Shown: in pieces, positions 1 through 6,407 of the stretch
Layout: every line of letters starts with the position of its first letter
Position numbering within the stretch: the first letter of the stretch is position 1
Origin: Peptococcaceae bacterium
Lineage (GTDB): Bacteria > Bacillota > Desulfitobacteriia > Desulfitobacteriales > Desulfitobacteriaceae
Length of the DNA: 9,355 nucleotides
Reading direction: 5' to 3'
Assembly (NCBI GenBank): GCA_031289815.1
Contig: JAITOS010000160.1
Location: 1 to 9,355, forward strand
Program-made: the position numbers and the translations under genes
The notes under the pieces: generated by a model
What the model saw: the letters and a program-made list of their open reading frames with translations, nothing else
What the model was told of the DNA's origin: nothing
Database searches by the model: none

Positions 1-100
1 TGACCGCTGTGGTCATATCTAACCCCAGCGTCGAAAATATTTGCTGCGCGCGTGTTTTCGTCTCACTGTCCGTCCGAATATTAATATTTGTTACTGACAT
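1..100 (-). CDS. RelB/DinJ-family antitoxin, N-terminal part (cut by window edge)
   Basis: The 33 visible codons begin MSVTNINIRTDSETKTRAQQ and continue through IFSTLGLDMTTAV. This is the characteristic N-terminus of RelB/DinJ antitoxins: a short strand (TNINIRTD) followed by the helices of a ribbon-helix-helix DNA-binding fold that dimerises and represses its own operon. The ATG at 98-100 is preceded, reading leftward, by AAAGGAGG (109-116) at 8 bases spacing, so the start is secure. In this family the C-terminal half neutralises a RelE/YafQ-type mRNA-cleaving toxin, normally encoded just downstream; both would lie beyond the left edge and cannot be seen. A sigma-A-like promoter with a short direct repeat lies immediately upstream. 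Family assignment is strong; the toxin partner is inference. Confidence 0.85.
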   Translation of the reverse strand, partial: MSVTNINIRTDSETKTRAQQIFSTLGLDMTTAV

Positions 101-123
101 ATTATGCGCCTCCTTTGCAACAA

Positions 124-152
124 ATTATATCATTTAGTACGCAAATACGCAA
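124..152 (-). promoter_or_regulatory. Promoter of the relB-like gene, with 7-bp direct repeat
   Basis: On the minus strand a perfect TATAAT (-10, 124-129) sits 17 bases from TTGCGT (-35, 147-152; three of six consensus bases). The -35 region carries a direct repeat, TACGCAA on the plus strand at 138-144 and 146-152, with 8-bp periodicity. RelB-type ribbon-helix-helix dimers usually autorepress by binding short repeats over their promoter, so this repeat is a plausible operator. The promoter is visible; the operator role is inferred. Confidence 0.6.
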
Positions 153-260
153 CATTATTATGGATAATAGAAAGCCCGCGCAGGGATTATTTCACACTGG
201 GCGGACTCGCCTTTGGGAACCGCGGAGGGGGATGGGGTCGCCTTCGGTTGCTGAGGGGCC

Positions 261-365
261 GCGAAGGGCGGACGGTTCCGCTTTTCGTCCCGCTGCGCCT
301 TCCTGGCGCAAAGGGACGCGCTCGGCTTCCCTGCCTCGCTTGGCGCGGAACCGTCCGCCCTTCGC
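261..365. repeat. Long GC-rich REP-like palindrome
   Basis: A 21-bp arm at 261-281 is perfectly complementary to 345-365. The loop between them holds a nested hairpin: CGTCCC (286-291) pairs with GGGACG (313-318), and inside it TGCGCC (294-299) pairs with GGCGCA (305-310). The core AAGGGCGGACGGTTCCG (264-280) recurs inverted at 346-362 and directly at 7469-7485, so it is dispersed in this genome. Extragenic position, GC-rich palindromic arms and dispersal resemble REP/REPIN elements, which in other bacteria are mobilised by RAYT (IS200-like) transposases; no such transposase is in the window. The surrounding 190-460 stretch is also visibly GC-rich, with a smaller hairpin GCTTCG/CGAAGC at 404-409/415-420. 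The long ORFs across it look like products of GC bias. Confidence 0.7.
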
Positions 366-474
366 TTGGGTTTGGGGTCTTTTGAAGAGGACGCTCGCCT
401 CCGGCTTCGTTGCGCGAAGCTGGGGGCGGGCGCTGTGGGTTTGGGTTTCGCTGTTTGCTGATCCGGTGAGGCTG

Positions 475-514
475 TAACTAATCATGTTAGTTTATAACTA
501 ATTACGTTAGTTTA
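475..514. repeat. Tandem 20-bp repeat forming four alternating half-sites
   Basis: TAACTAATCATGTTAGTTTA (475-494) is followed directly by a second copy at 495-514 that differs at two of 20 positions. Each unit is itself an inverted repeat, AACTAA-5 bases-TTAGTT, so the block reads as four half-sites with spacers of 5, 3 and 5 bases. It is framed by a looser inverted repeat (about 464-477 against 511-524). This geometry suits a dimeric regulator binding cooperatively, for example MarR- or TetR-like, but I cannot name the protein. It lies 3' of the hydrolase gene and about 320 bases upstream of the relB-like promoter, with the GC-rich block between, so its target gene is unclear. It could instead be a terminator-like or recombination structure. 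Confidence 0.6.
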
Positions 515-560
515 CAGCTTACCGAATCGGTGACGCAGACGGTATGTATTCCCCTTCATA

Positions 561-1289
561 TTATGAGCGTAGCATAACGGCATATTCCGCGCCCTGTTCC
601 ATCGCGTATTGGCAATGACGGCAGCCGTCCTTCACCAACAGTTCAAGGCCAGGCAGACCGCGGAACCGCTCAAAGCTACGGTAAGCGTCCTCCCGGCTGC
701 CGTAGAGGAACACAAGCCGTGCGGAACCATCGTACAGCGGTTCGGGAATCGCCGCGTCGCCGATGGCGCTGATCACACGATCAATATCCAGCTTAGTGAG
801 AAAGGTCATGTTTTTTACGAAAATAGCCGTGAGCGCCGTGCCGTATAATTTTGCTGAAACCCGCGCTAGTCCCGGAATCCGTTTGAGCAGCGCCAGCGGA
901 ATCCAGAACCGCCAGCGGAGGAACCTTTTCTGAACCTGATTCAGCAAAAAGAACGGGCCGCCGTCGAACACATATTTACGGACTTTGAGGGTTTGGCGCT
1001 TATAGAGTTCAAACGCCGCCAAGGCACCGAGGGAGGTTCCGGCGATAAAATCAAGCTCCGTTATGCCGCGCCGCCACAGCTCACGCAGGATTTTGTCAAC
1101 CTGATCGTCCAGCGTAGTAAACACAGTTTTCCCCTCCTGGTGGTGTCCGTCGAAGGTCGGAAGCAGGAGGAAATATTCAGCTTCGAGCCGCCTGCCAATT
1201 GCGCGGAACTGCGAGCCGTCCGCCGCCATCGCGTGCAGCAGCAACCCTTTTTTGGGCGTGCCGGGGTCGCCCATCGTTTCAAAAATCAT
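561..1289 (-). CDS. Alpha/beta hydrolase-fold protein
   Basis: This 242-residue protein has the marks of an alpha/beta hydrolase: the nucleophile elbow GTSLGA at 84-89 places the catalytic serine at Ser86 at the end of strand TELDFIAG. An early HAM turn (19-21) after strand GLLLHA could form the oxyanion hole. The strand VFLYGSRED (193-201) probably carries the acid, and DGCRHCQY (221-228) supplies the likely catalytic His225. No signal peptide is visible, so it is probably cytoplasmic. A basic, aromatic cap region (about 115-165) lies between elbow and acid. The substrate cannot be told from sequence; esterase or lipase-like activity is the default. AAGGAG (1297-1302) sits 7 bases before the ATG. 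It appears to be transcribed alone from a promoter covered by a palindrome. Confidence 0.8.
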   Translation of the reverse strand: MIFETMGDPGTPKKGLLLHAMAADGSQFRAIGRRLEAEYFLLLPTFDGHHQEGKTVFTTLDDQVDKILRELWRRGITELDFIAGTSLGALAAFELYKRQTLKVRKYVFDGGPFFLLNQVQKRFLRWRFWIPLALLKRIPGLARVSAKLYGTALTAIFVKNMTFLTKLDIDRVISAIGDAAIPEPLYDGSARLVFLYGSREDAYRSFERFRGLPGLELLVKDGCRHCQYAMEQGAEYAVMLRS

Positions 1290-1375
1290 GGCGTCACTCC
1301 TTCGCTATGGTCAAACCATCGCCGACGAGGAGCAGTATACTGCACAAAGCCGGGAAAAATTCCTATGATGAGTTA

Positions 1376-1404
1376 ATAGTAAATCGTATTGAGTAATTTG
1401 TAAA
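1376..1404 (-). promoter_or_regulatory. Promoter of the hydrolase gene
   Basis: On the minus strand TTTACA (-35, 1399-1404; five of six consensus bases) and TACTAT (-10, 1376-1381; four of six) are separated by 17 bases. The predicted start of transcription leaves a leader of about 80 bases. The -35 box overlaps a 17-bp palindrome, which is where a repressor would block RNA polymerase. A perfect 12-bp palindrome, GCAGTATACTGC, lies inside the leader at 1332-1343 and is a second possible control site. Confidence 0.5.
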
Positions 1405-1419
1405 ACATACCGTATGTTT
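1403..1419. promoter_or_regulatory. TetR-type operator palindrome
   Basis: AAACATACCGTATGTTT is a perfect inverted repeat of two 8-bp arms around one central base. The CATAC-N-GTATG core is typical of operators bound by TetR-family repressors. It overlaps the -35 box of the promoter for the hydrolase at 561-1289. No TetR-like gene lies in the window, so the regulator, if real, is encoded elsewhere. The palindrome is directly visible; the family assignment is inference. Confidence 0.5.
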
Positions 1420-1540
1420 GCGGAAGGTGTTCTTGTAATACTTAAAAAATCAAGCGCCGTTTGCGGAACAATATCAGGTCTTTCATCTTCCATCTCCCCA
1501 GCCAGCTTACATGAACACAGCCTGCACGAACGGCAAAACC

Positions 1541-2371
1541 TCAGCCCAGCAGCCGATACGTCTCCTGCAACAGCAAGGCGTCCTCCTCCAGATTGGGACT
1601 TTCACAGATGACTAACCCCTCCACCCCAAAGGCGTGCAGGGCCCGCATTAATTCGGCGTAAGCCAGATCAGACGATTCGAGGACCAAATGGCGTTTTTCC
1701 CCTTTCAGTCCGTATTCTATGCCGGAAACGTGAAAATGAGCGTTCTTGAGCCACGGATCGCCCAATTCTTCCGCCAGCCGTTCCAAAACATAACAGAACT
1801 CATCATAAGAATTTACCCCGCCGTTGGCTCGCGCGTGTAAGTGACTGAAATCAATGCACGGCAGCACCCCCGAAAGCTGCTGCGCCAGGATGATCGTTTC
1901 ATCGACCGTGCCAAACTGAGAAGGCTTGCCGGTCGTTTCCGGACGCAGTATCAGGTCGATCCCCTCCGCGTCCAGCGCGTCCCGCACGTCCGCCAGTTCT
2001 TTTAACACACGCCTCAGCACCACCCACGGCTCGTCTTCGTGATAAAAGGCCGGATGAAAGACCACGCCGGTCAGCCCCAGGAGATGGCCGATTCTCGCCG
2101 TGTGCAGGATTCTCTCTTTACTCGCCGTAATTTTCTCCGGCTCCCGCGAGTTTAAATTGATCCAATACGGCCCGTGACAGCTTAAAATAATGCCCTCATC
2201 CACCGCCGTTCGCCCGATCTGCAAAGCCTTTTCCTCACCCATGCGCACGCCGTGGACAAATTCCAGCTCCATCGCTCCTAACCGCAGCTCGGCAATCCGC
2301 CGCACGCCGCTTTCGCTGGACGAATCGGTTGTTGATAACGGCACTCCGGCTGTTCCAAATAATAGCGGCAA
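1541..2371 (-). CDS. Endonuclease IV-like (Nfo superfamily, AP endonuclease family 2) TIM-barrel protein
   Basis: The 276 residues match the length of endonuclease IV (285 in E. coli), which cuts DNA at abasic sites using three zinc ions. The metal-ligand positions can be followed in order: His66 (SCHGPY), His106 (VFHPAF), Glu145 (LRPETTGK), Asp174 and His177 (CIDFSHLH), His214 (HFHVSG), His228 (GEKRH) and Glu257 (CESPN). The aspartate two residues before the penultimate histidine (D229 in E. coli) is Lys226 here, within SGIEYGLKGEKRH, which I recall as typical of an archaeal/Firmicute branch. Activity on abasic DNA is therefore likely but not certain; a sugar-isomerase-like TIM barrel is the alternative. 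The start is TTG at 2369-2371, fixed by GAGGAGGAG just upstream and by the family-like N-terminus LLFGTAGVPLS. It is monocistronic, with its own strong promoter. Confidence 0.75.
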   Translation of the reverse strand: MPLLFGTAGVPLSTTDSSSESGVRRIAELRLGAMELEFVHGVRMGEEKALQIGRTAVDEGIILSCHGPYWINLNSREPEKITASKERILHTARIGHLLGLTGVVFHPAFYHEDEPWVVLRRVLKELADVRDALDAEGIDLILRPETTGKPSQFGTVDETIILAQQLSGVLPCIDFSHLHARANGGVNSYDEFCYVLERLAEELGDPWLKNAHFHVSGIEYGLKGEKRHLVLESSDLAYAELMRALHAFGVEGLVICESPNLEEDALLLQETYRLLG

Positions 2372-2473
2372 ATAGACTCCTCCTCTGTGCTGCTGAACTT
2401 AAAACCCATCCGCTTGATTGCGATTTCATGAATAAACCGTTGCTTCCCAGCCGCCACTTCCCCTATTGCCGCC

Positions 2474-2503
2474 AGTATATCAAGGCATTTCACCCAAAGT
2501 CAA
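2474..2503 (-). promoter_or_regulatory. Strong promoter of the endonuclease IV-like gene
   Basis: On the minus strand TTGACT (-35, 2498-2503; five of six) and TATACT (-10, 2474-2479; five of six) are 18 bases apart, and the -10 is preceded by TGA, an extended -10 element. Transcription would begin near 2467, giving a leader of about 95 bases before the TTG start. Because of this, an ORF that appears to start at 2493 begins inside the promoter and is unlikely to be a gene. Confidence 0.65.
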
Positions 2504-2779
2504 GCGCCACAGAATCTCCCCCCTTGAATCATCTGCAAACCGCCTGAATCGGCGACTCCCGGCCAGACGGAATATTGTCAAATTGTGATTGCAGATCACA
2601 AGCGGAGAGCGATTTCACAGGGCGCGCCTTTTCACCGCGATTCTCTGAAAATCGTCTTTTCATTCACATGGGTTTTAAAATATCCTTCCTGCATTCCCTG
2701 CCGATTCCTCAGCTGAAACGACATAAAGTTTTCCGACCGAGAGACACTAAAGAAGCTTCGCTCAAAAACCTAAAAAGCG
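2504..2779. other. Divergent intergenic region, no gene seen
   Basis: This stretch separates the leftward endonuclease-like gene from the rightward spore protein gene. I see no credible ORF with a ribosome binding site. A short inverted repeat, CGATT/AATCG, lies around 2638-2654. CATAAAGT near 2722 resembles a sporulation sigma -10 (CATA-rich), but I could not find a matching -35 for SigG, which normally drives such spore protein genes, so I do not call a promoter. Confidence 0.4.
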
Positions 2780-2794
2780 AAAGGAGGTCCCTCA

Positions 2795-2983
2795 ATGTCC
2801 AGAAAACGCAAAAGCATGATGTCTGAAAACCTCAAACAGCAGTTGGCTCAGGAATTGGGTTTCAGCGACGCGTTGCAGCAGGAAGGGTTTGCCGCCGTTT
2901 CTTCGCGAGACTGCGGCAATATGGTCAGACTGGCTATCCAGAAGGCCGAACAGCAGCTTAACTCAGGCAAAAACCTCCGATAA
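2795..2983 (+). CDS. Small acid-soluble spore protein, alpha/beta type
   Basis: The 62-residue product matches alpha/beta-type SASPs of Clostridia and Negativicutes. It has a basic start (MSRKRKS), the segment SENLKQQLAQELGFSDALQQ with the conserved ELGF region where the germination protease cuts, then QEGFAAVSSRD and the C-terminal helix NMVRLAIQKAEQQL. These proteins coat DNA in the dormant spore, shifting it toward an A-like form and protecting it from UV and chemicals, then are degraded to amino acids at germination. AAAGGAGG (2780-2787) lies 7 bases before the ATG. Expression should be forespore-specific (SigG), although no clear SigG promoter could be read. Its last 21 bases overlap the convergent comM gene. 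Confidence 0.9.
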   Translation: MSRKRKSMMSENLKQQLAQELGFSDALQQEGFAAVSSRDCGNMVRLAIQKAEQQLNSGKNLR

Positions 2984-4516
2984 TTTAAATTGCTGCGCCT
3001 CCGCCAAATGCTCCGGCGCTATCTCATCCTTCCGCTTCAAATCGGCGATGGTTTTCGCGACCTTCAATACGCGGTCGTGCGCTCTGGCGCTCAGACCATG
3101 AATCTCAAAGATCCTTTGCATCAACCGTTCACTTGCCACCGACAGGCGGCATACCTCTCTCGTTTCTTTGCCGGACATCTCCGCGTTCGTGCGATTCTGA
3201 CCCAATCGTTCCCATTGCCGGAAGCGGGCAGCGGTCACCCGTTCCCGAACCTGGCGGGAGGAGTCGTTGCCCTCATTGCTTTCCTGCAATTCCCCATAAG
3301 ACAGCCGTGGAACCTCGATCTGCAAGTCAAAACGATCCAGCAAAGGCCCGGACAGCCGGTTTCGATACGCCCGCACCTGCTTCGGCGTGCAGGAACACAC
3401 TCCCCGCTCGTCGCCGTAAAAGCCGCAGGGACAAGGATTCATGGAGGCAATCACGCTCACCCTGGCCGGAAAATCGATACTCCCTTTTAAGCGCGTTAAG
3501 GTAAACACCCTTTCCTCTAGCGGCTGTCGCAGCGATTCCAATACCTCCCGTGAAAATTCAGGAATCTCATCCAGAAAAAGAACGCCGTGATTGGCCAGGG
3601 CTAATTCTCCGGGGTGCATTTCCCGCCCGCCGCCCATGACCCCCGCTACCGTAGCGGTATGGTGCGGATGGCGAAAAGGCCGTTCCTTGATCAGAGCGCC
3701 GCGATTACCCAGCAGACCGGCCATACTGTATATCTGCGACACTTCCAGGCTCTCCTGATTGCTCAGAGAAGGCAGGACGCCCGCGTAAGCCTTCGCCAAA
3801 ATCGTTTTTCCGGCGCCGGGCGGCCCTACTAAAATCACATTATGACCACCGGCAGCGGCAATCTCCAAGGCTCTTTTCGCCTGGTTTTGCCCCCTGATTT
3901 CCCGCCAATCGACGGTTGGCGACGGTATGCTCTCCGCCGTCGCCGCCCTCTCCGGCAGCAGGTCTGGAAGCGCCGCTTCGCCGTGAAGTCCTTGAACCAG
4001 CTCCGCCAGAGTAAGCGCGCTGCCGCTCTTCACCCCGTCCACCAGCCGAGCTTCCGTCAGATTATCCGGCGGCACAAAAAAAGTCGCTTGCGCGCTTCCT
4101 AACATCTGATTGACTTCCGCCGCTTTTTCCTGAAGCGCCACCGTCATCGCCAATATTCCCGATATCGGACGCAAAACGCCCTCTAACGAGAGTTCCCCGA
4201 CAAAAACGCCGTCTTTCGCCCTGTCCGGAGAACATTGCCCCGTCGCCAGCAAAATGCCGATCGCAATCGGCAAATCGAGTCCGGAGCCTTCCTTGCGCAG
4301 ATCAGCCGGCGCTAAATTGACGGTAATTCTCTGCATGGGAAAATTGAACCCTGAATTCCGCAAAGCCGAACGAACCCTGTCTCTGGACTCCCGGACAGCA
4401 GCCGCCGCCAGCCCCACGATCTCAAATCCGGGCAAGCCATTGGAGACGTCCACCTCGATCCGAATCAAATGCGCCTGTAACCCGGCAATCGCCATACCAA
4501 AGGTTGAAGAGAACAT
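2963..4516 (-). CDS. comM: ComM/YifB-family AAA+ ATPase (Mg-chelatase-like)
   Basis: At 517 residues this is a full-length ComM/YifB protein. The N-terminal domain (1-180, starting MFSSTFGMAIAGLQAHLIRI) has a Lon-S5-like fold in this family. The AAA+ core has Walker A GPPGAGKT (231-238), Walker B GVLFLDE (311-317), a four-cysteine motif with Cys362, Cys364, Cys374 and Cys376 that could bind metal, and GPLLDRFDL (390-398). The C-terminal Mg-chelatase-like domain contains SARAHDRVLKVAKTIADL (477-494). In Gram-negative bacteria ComM is a hexameric helicase that extends branch migration during natural transformation; the role in Firmicutes is less clear. The ATG at 4514-4516 follows GAGGTGAT, which lies partly in the loop of an 8-bp inverted repeat. 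No competence gene is adjacent. Confidence 0.93.
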   Translation of the reverse strand: MFSSTFGMAIAGLQAHLIRIEVDVSNGLPGFEIVGLAAAAVRESRDRVRSALRNSGFNFPMQRITVNLAPADLRKEGSGLDLPIAIGILLATGQCSPDRAKDGVFVGELSLEGVLRPISGILAMTVALQEKAAEVNQMLGSAQATFFVPPDNLTEARLVDGVKSGSALTLAELVQGLHGEAALPDLLPERAATAESIPSPTVDWREIRGQNQAKRALEIAAAGGHNVILVGPPGAGKTILAKAYAGVLPSLSNQESLEVSQIYSMAGLLGNRGALIKERPFRHPHHTATVAGVMGGGREMHPGELALANHGVLFLDEIPEFSREVLESLRQPLEERVFTLTRLKGSIDFPARVSVIASMNPCPCGFYGDERGVCSCTPKQVRAYRNRLSGPLLDRFDLQIEVPRLSYGELQESNEGNDSSRQVRERVTAARFRQWERLGQNRTNAEMSGKETREVCRLSVASERLMQRIFEIHGLSARAHDRVLKVAKTIADLKRKDEIAPEHLAEAQQFKLSEVFA

Positions 4517-4537
4517 ACTATCACCTCTGGATAGTAT
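4515..4537. repeat. Inverted repeat around the comM ribosome binding site
   Basis: ATACTATC (4515-4522) and GATAGTAT (4530-4537) are perfect 8-bp arms around a 7-base loop. On the minus strand the loop and inner arm hold the comM Shine-Dalgarno sequence, and the outer arm includes the first bases of the start codon. A TATACT (4533-4538) that could be a -10 overlaps the distal arm, without a convincing -35. It is either a repressor site or, if transcription begins further upstream, an RNA hairpin that limits translation. Confidence 0.5.
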
Positions 4538-4585
4538 AATTCTCCCAAATTCTCTCTTTTCCTTCTATATATTCCTATTTGAGTT

Positions 4586-4613
4586 AAAAAATCTTACCGA
4601 GCGCCGACGCGCT
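4586..4613 (-). terminator. Weak intrinsic terminator after the histidine kinase
   Basis: Reading leftward after the kinase stop, AGCGC-GTCG-GCGCT forms a 5-bp GC-rich stem with a four-base loop (4600-4613), followed 8 bases later by six T residues (4586-4591). The gap between stem and T-run is longer than ideal, so termination may be partial and some transcripts could continue into comM. Confidence 0.35.
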
Positions 4614-4625
4614 TATACCCGTCCC

Positions 4626-6398
4626 CTATTCCCTGACGCTCTCCGCCGGAAACTCCAGGATAAAGACCGTCCCTTGTCCCAGCTCGCTCTCGATTTTTAT
4701 CGTCCCGCCATGCGCTTCCACGATTTGCTTGACAATCGCCAAGCCCAGGCCCATTCCCCCCTCTTTTCTGGTTCTGGCTTTTTGCACCCGATAAAACTTG
4801 TCGAAAATCTGCGGTAATTTCTCGCGGGGAATGCCCTCGCCATTATCCTTCACCACAAAGCGAGCCCTGCCGTCAGCCTGTTCGGTCAGAATCTGAATCA
4901 GACCGCCGCGGTGCGTATAGCGCAAGGCGTTATCCAGTAAATTAATAAAGACTTGCAGCAAACGGTCATGATCCGCCCAGCACACCCCCTCCAGGGGAAC
5001 GAAGCGCAGCTCAATGCCCAATTCCAGCGACGGACCGGTAAAACGCTGAGACAGCTCCTGGAAGAAAGCTCGGATATCGATGGCTTGACAATTCAGGGTT
5101 TGATAATGCTCCAAGCGGCTCATGTCCTGCAATTCCTGCACTAAACGGGCCAAACGTTTGGTCTCCGATAGAATCAGATCAATATTCTCCGCTTGCTCCT
5201 CCGCGGGAATCACGCCGTCCTGAATAGCCTCCAAATAGCCCTGGATCAAATGCAGCGGCGTTCTCAGCTCATGGGTAATGCTGGCCTGAAAATCCCGGCG
5301 CTCTTTTTCCGCCCTTAAAGAAGCCGTGATATCCCGAAACACCGCCACATAGCCCTCTGTCGGCACATCCACCTGGATCGGCGCCACGCTGATCTCCAAA
5401 ATTTGCGTTCCCAGGGTCAGGATATAGGCGGCCAGAGGGTCGTTTTGCGCGAACGTCTTTTCTACCGATTGCAGAATCGCGCTTTTTCTTTCCTGCTGTT
5501 CCTCTTCCCCATTCTGCCAGAAGGCGCGCGCGGCGTCGTTCACATAGCGAATTTCCCCCTGGGGACTCAGCATGATGACCCCGTCGCTCATACTCTCCAC
5601 AATCCCCTGCAACAAATTTCGCTGCTCCAGGAGCCAGGCCGTCTGCTTTTGCAGACTTTGCGCCATCGTATTGAACGATTCGGCCAGCTGTCCCAATTCA
5701 TCTTTGCTCTTAATATCCTGAATGACTTCAAATTTTCCTTCCGCCAGCCGCCGCGCCGCCTTCTGCAAGGAAGCTAAAGGCCGCGTCAGCTGCCGCGCCA
5801 AAAGCAAGCTGATCATCGTCGCTAAAATAATCGCTACCAGCGACGCTATAAAAATCAGGCGGTTGAAGGTCTGAATACTTTGCTGCACCGGTTCCGGTGA
5901 TTTTCCCATAATGACCGCTCCCAAAACCGGCGTCTTTCCGATTGGGACGAGGGAGAGCAGCATCGCCTGCCCTTCCGGGTCATCGGGTAATTTATTGATG
6001 ATGAAAAGCGCTTTGCCCGCCATGACGTCCGCGATATTTTGCGTGGTCAGGAAATCGATGGGACGCAATCGGGTTCGCGCCGGCGGCAGTACCGCCTTGA
6101 AGTCTCCCGATATCACCGCTGGATTTCCGTTTTGATCCAGAATCACCAGTTGAACCCCCGAAGTGAGCTTCATCGTATTCAACAAGCTGTACCTGCTGTT
6201 CCAATCAGGCTCCGCCGCTAATTGCGCCGCAATTTCAGCCGCCTCTCCTTGCAGCATTTTCAATTGACTCTGTAGATAAAAATCACCGAACAGCCAGGTA
6301 ATCGTCACGCCCAAGCCGCCCAAAACCATCAAGATTAACAGCGTCATGGCCAGCCAGAACTTGCTTGAAATTCTCAGGGTCTTAAAAAAAGTTACCAA
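4626..6398 (-). CDS. Membrane sensor histidine kinase (HAMP-PAS-HisKA-HATPase)
   Basis: The 590-residue kinase reads, in order: a transmembrane helix (about 14-36), an extracytoplasmic sensor domain (about 38-178), a second helix (about 181-203), a HAMP linker (about 200-252), a PAS domain (about 258-360), and HisKA with the H-box ITHELRTPL, whose phospho-accepting residue is His376. The ATPase domain has the N-box FINLLDNALRY (Asn486, Asn490), G1 DNGEGIP (518-524), F-box FDKFYR and G2 GGMGLGLAIV (547-556). The layout resembles ResE/PhoR/WalK-type kinases, but the signal is unknown. The start is TTG (6396-6398): the upstream AGGTAGGG overlaps the regulator's TAG stop, only 9 bases separate the genes, and the next in-frame Met lies inside the first membrane helix. 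Codons near the start form a T7 run. It should phosphorylate the adjacent response regulator. Confidence 0.93.
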   Translation of the reverse strand: MVTFFKTLRISSKFWLAMTLLILMVLGGLGVTITWLFGDFYLQSQLKMLQGEAAEIAAQLAAEPDWNSRYSLLNTMKLTSGVQLVILDQNGNPAVISGDFKAVLPPARTRLRPIDFLTTQNIADVMAGKALFIINKLPDDPEGQAMLLSLVPIGKTPVLGAVIMGKSPEPVQQSIQTFNRLIFIASLVAIILATMISLLLARQLTRPLASLQKAARRLAEGKFEVIQDIKSKDELGQLAESFNTMAQSLQKQTAWLLEQRNLLQGIVESMSDGVIMLSPQGEIRYVNDAARAFWQNGEEEQQERKSAILQSVEKTFAQNDPLAAYILTLGTQILEISVAPIQVDVPTEGYVAVFRDITASLRAEKERRDFQASITHELRTPLHLIQGYLEAIQDGVIPAEEQAENIDLILSETKRLARLVQELQDMSRLEHYQTLNCQAIDIRAFFQELSQRFTGPSLELGIELRFVPLEGVCWADHDRLLQVFINLLDNALRYTHRGGLIQILTEQADGRARFVVKDNGEGIPREKLPQIFDKFYRVQKARTRKEGGMGLGLAIVKQIVEAHGGTIKIESELGQGTVFILEFPAESVRE

Positions 6399-6407
6399 AT
6401 TATTTCC

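Noticed and set aside
88..485. Overlapping ORFs of 93-129 codons on both strands of the GC-rich block
   Set aside because: They run through the long palindrome, lack ribosome binding sites and have Arg/Pro/Gly-rich products typical of GC-rich non-coding DNA.
475..514. CRISPR array
   Set aside because: Only two directly adjacent 20-bp units without spacers; no cas genes.
1416..1468. 10-bp direct repeat GTTTGCGGAA (1416-1425 and 1459-1468)
   Set aside because: Short and with no link to a promoter or element; chance cannot be excluded.
1311..1493. 60-codon minus-strand ORF
   Set aside because: The promoter and palindrome of the hydrolase lie inside it, and the Shine-Dalgarno-like GGGGAG is too close to its ATG.
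2278..2493. 71-codon minus-strand ORF ahead of the endonuclease-like gene
   Set aside because: Its ATG lies between the -35 and -10 boxes of a strong promoter, there is no ribosome binding site, and it overlaps the real gene in another frame.
2398..2680. Long-range inverted repeat ATGGGTTTTAA (around 2400 and 2669)
   Set aside because: Eleven AT-rich bases about 260 apart, with no other terminal features of a mobile element.
2575..2826. 83-codon plus-strand ORF upstream of the spore protein
   Set aside because: No ribosome binding site; it overlaps the spore protein start in another phase and has no recognisable pattern.
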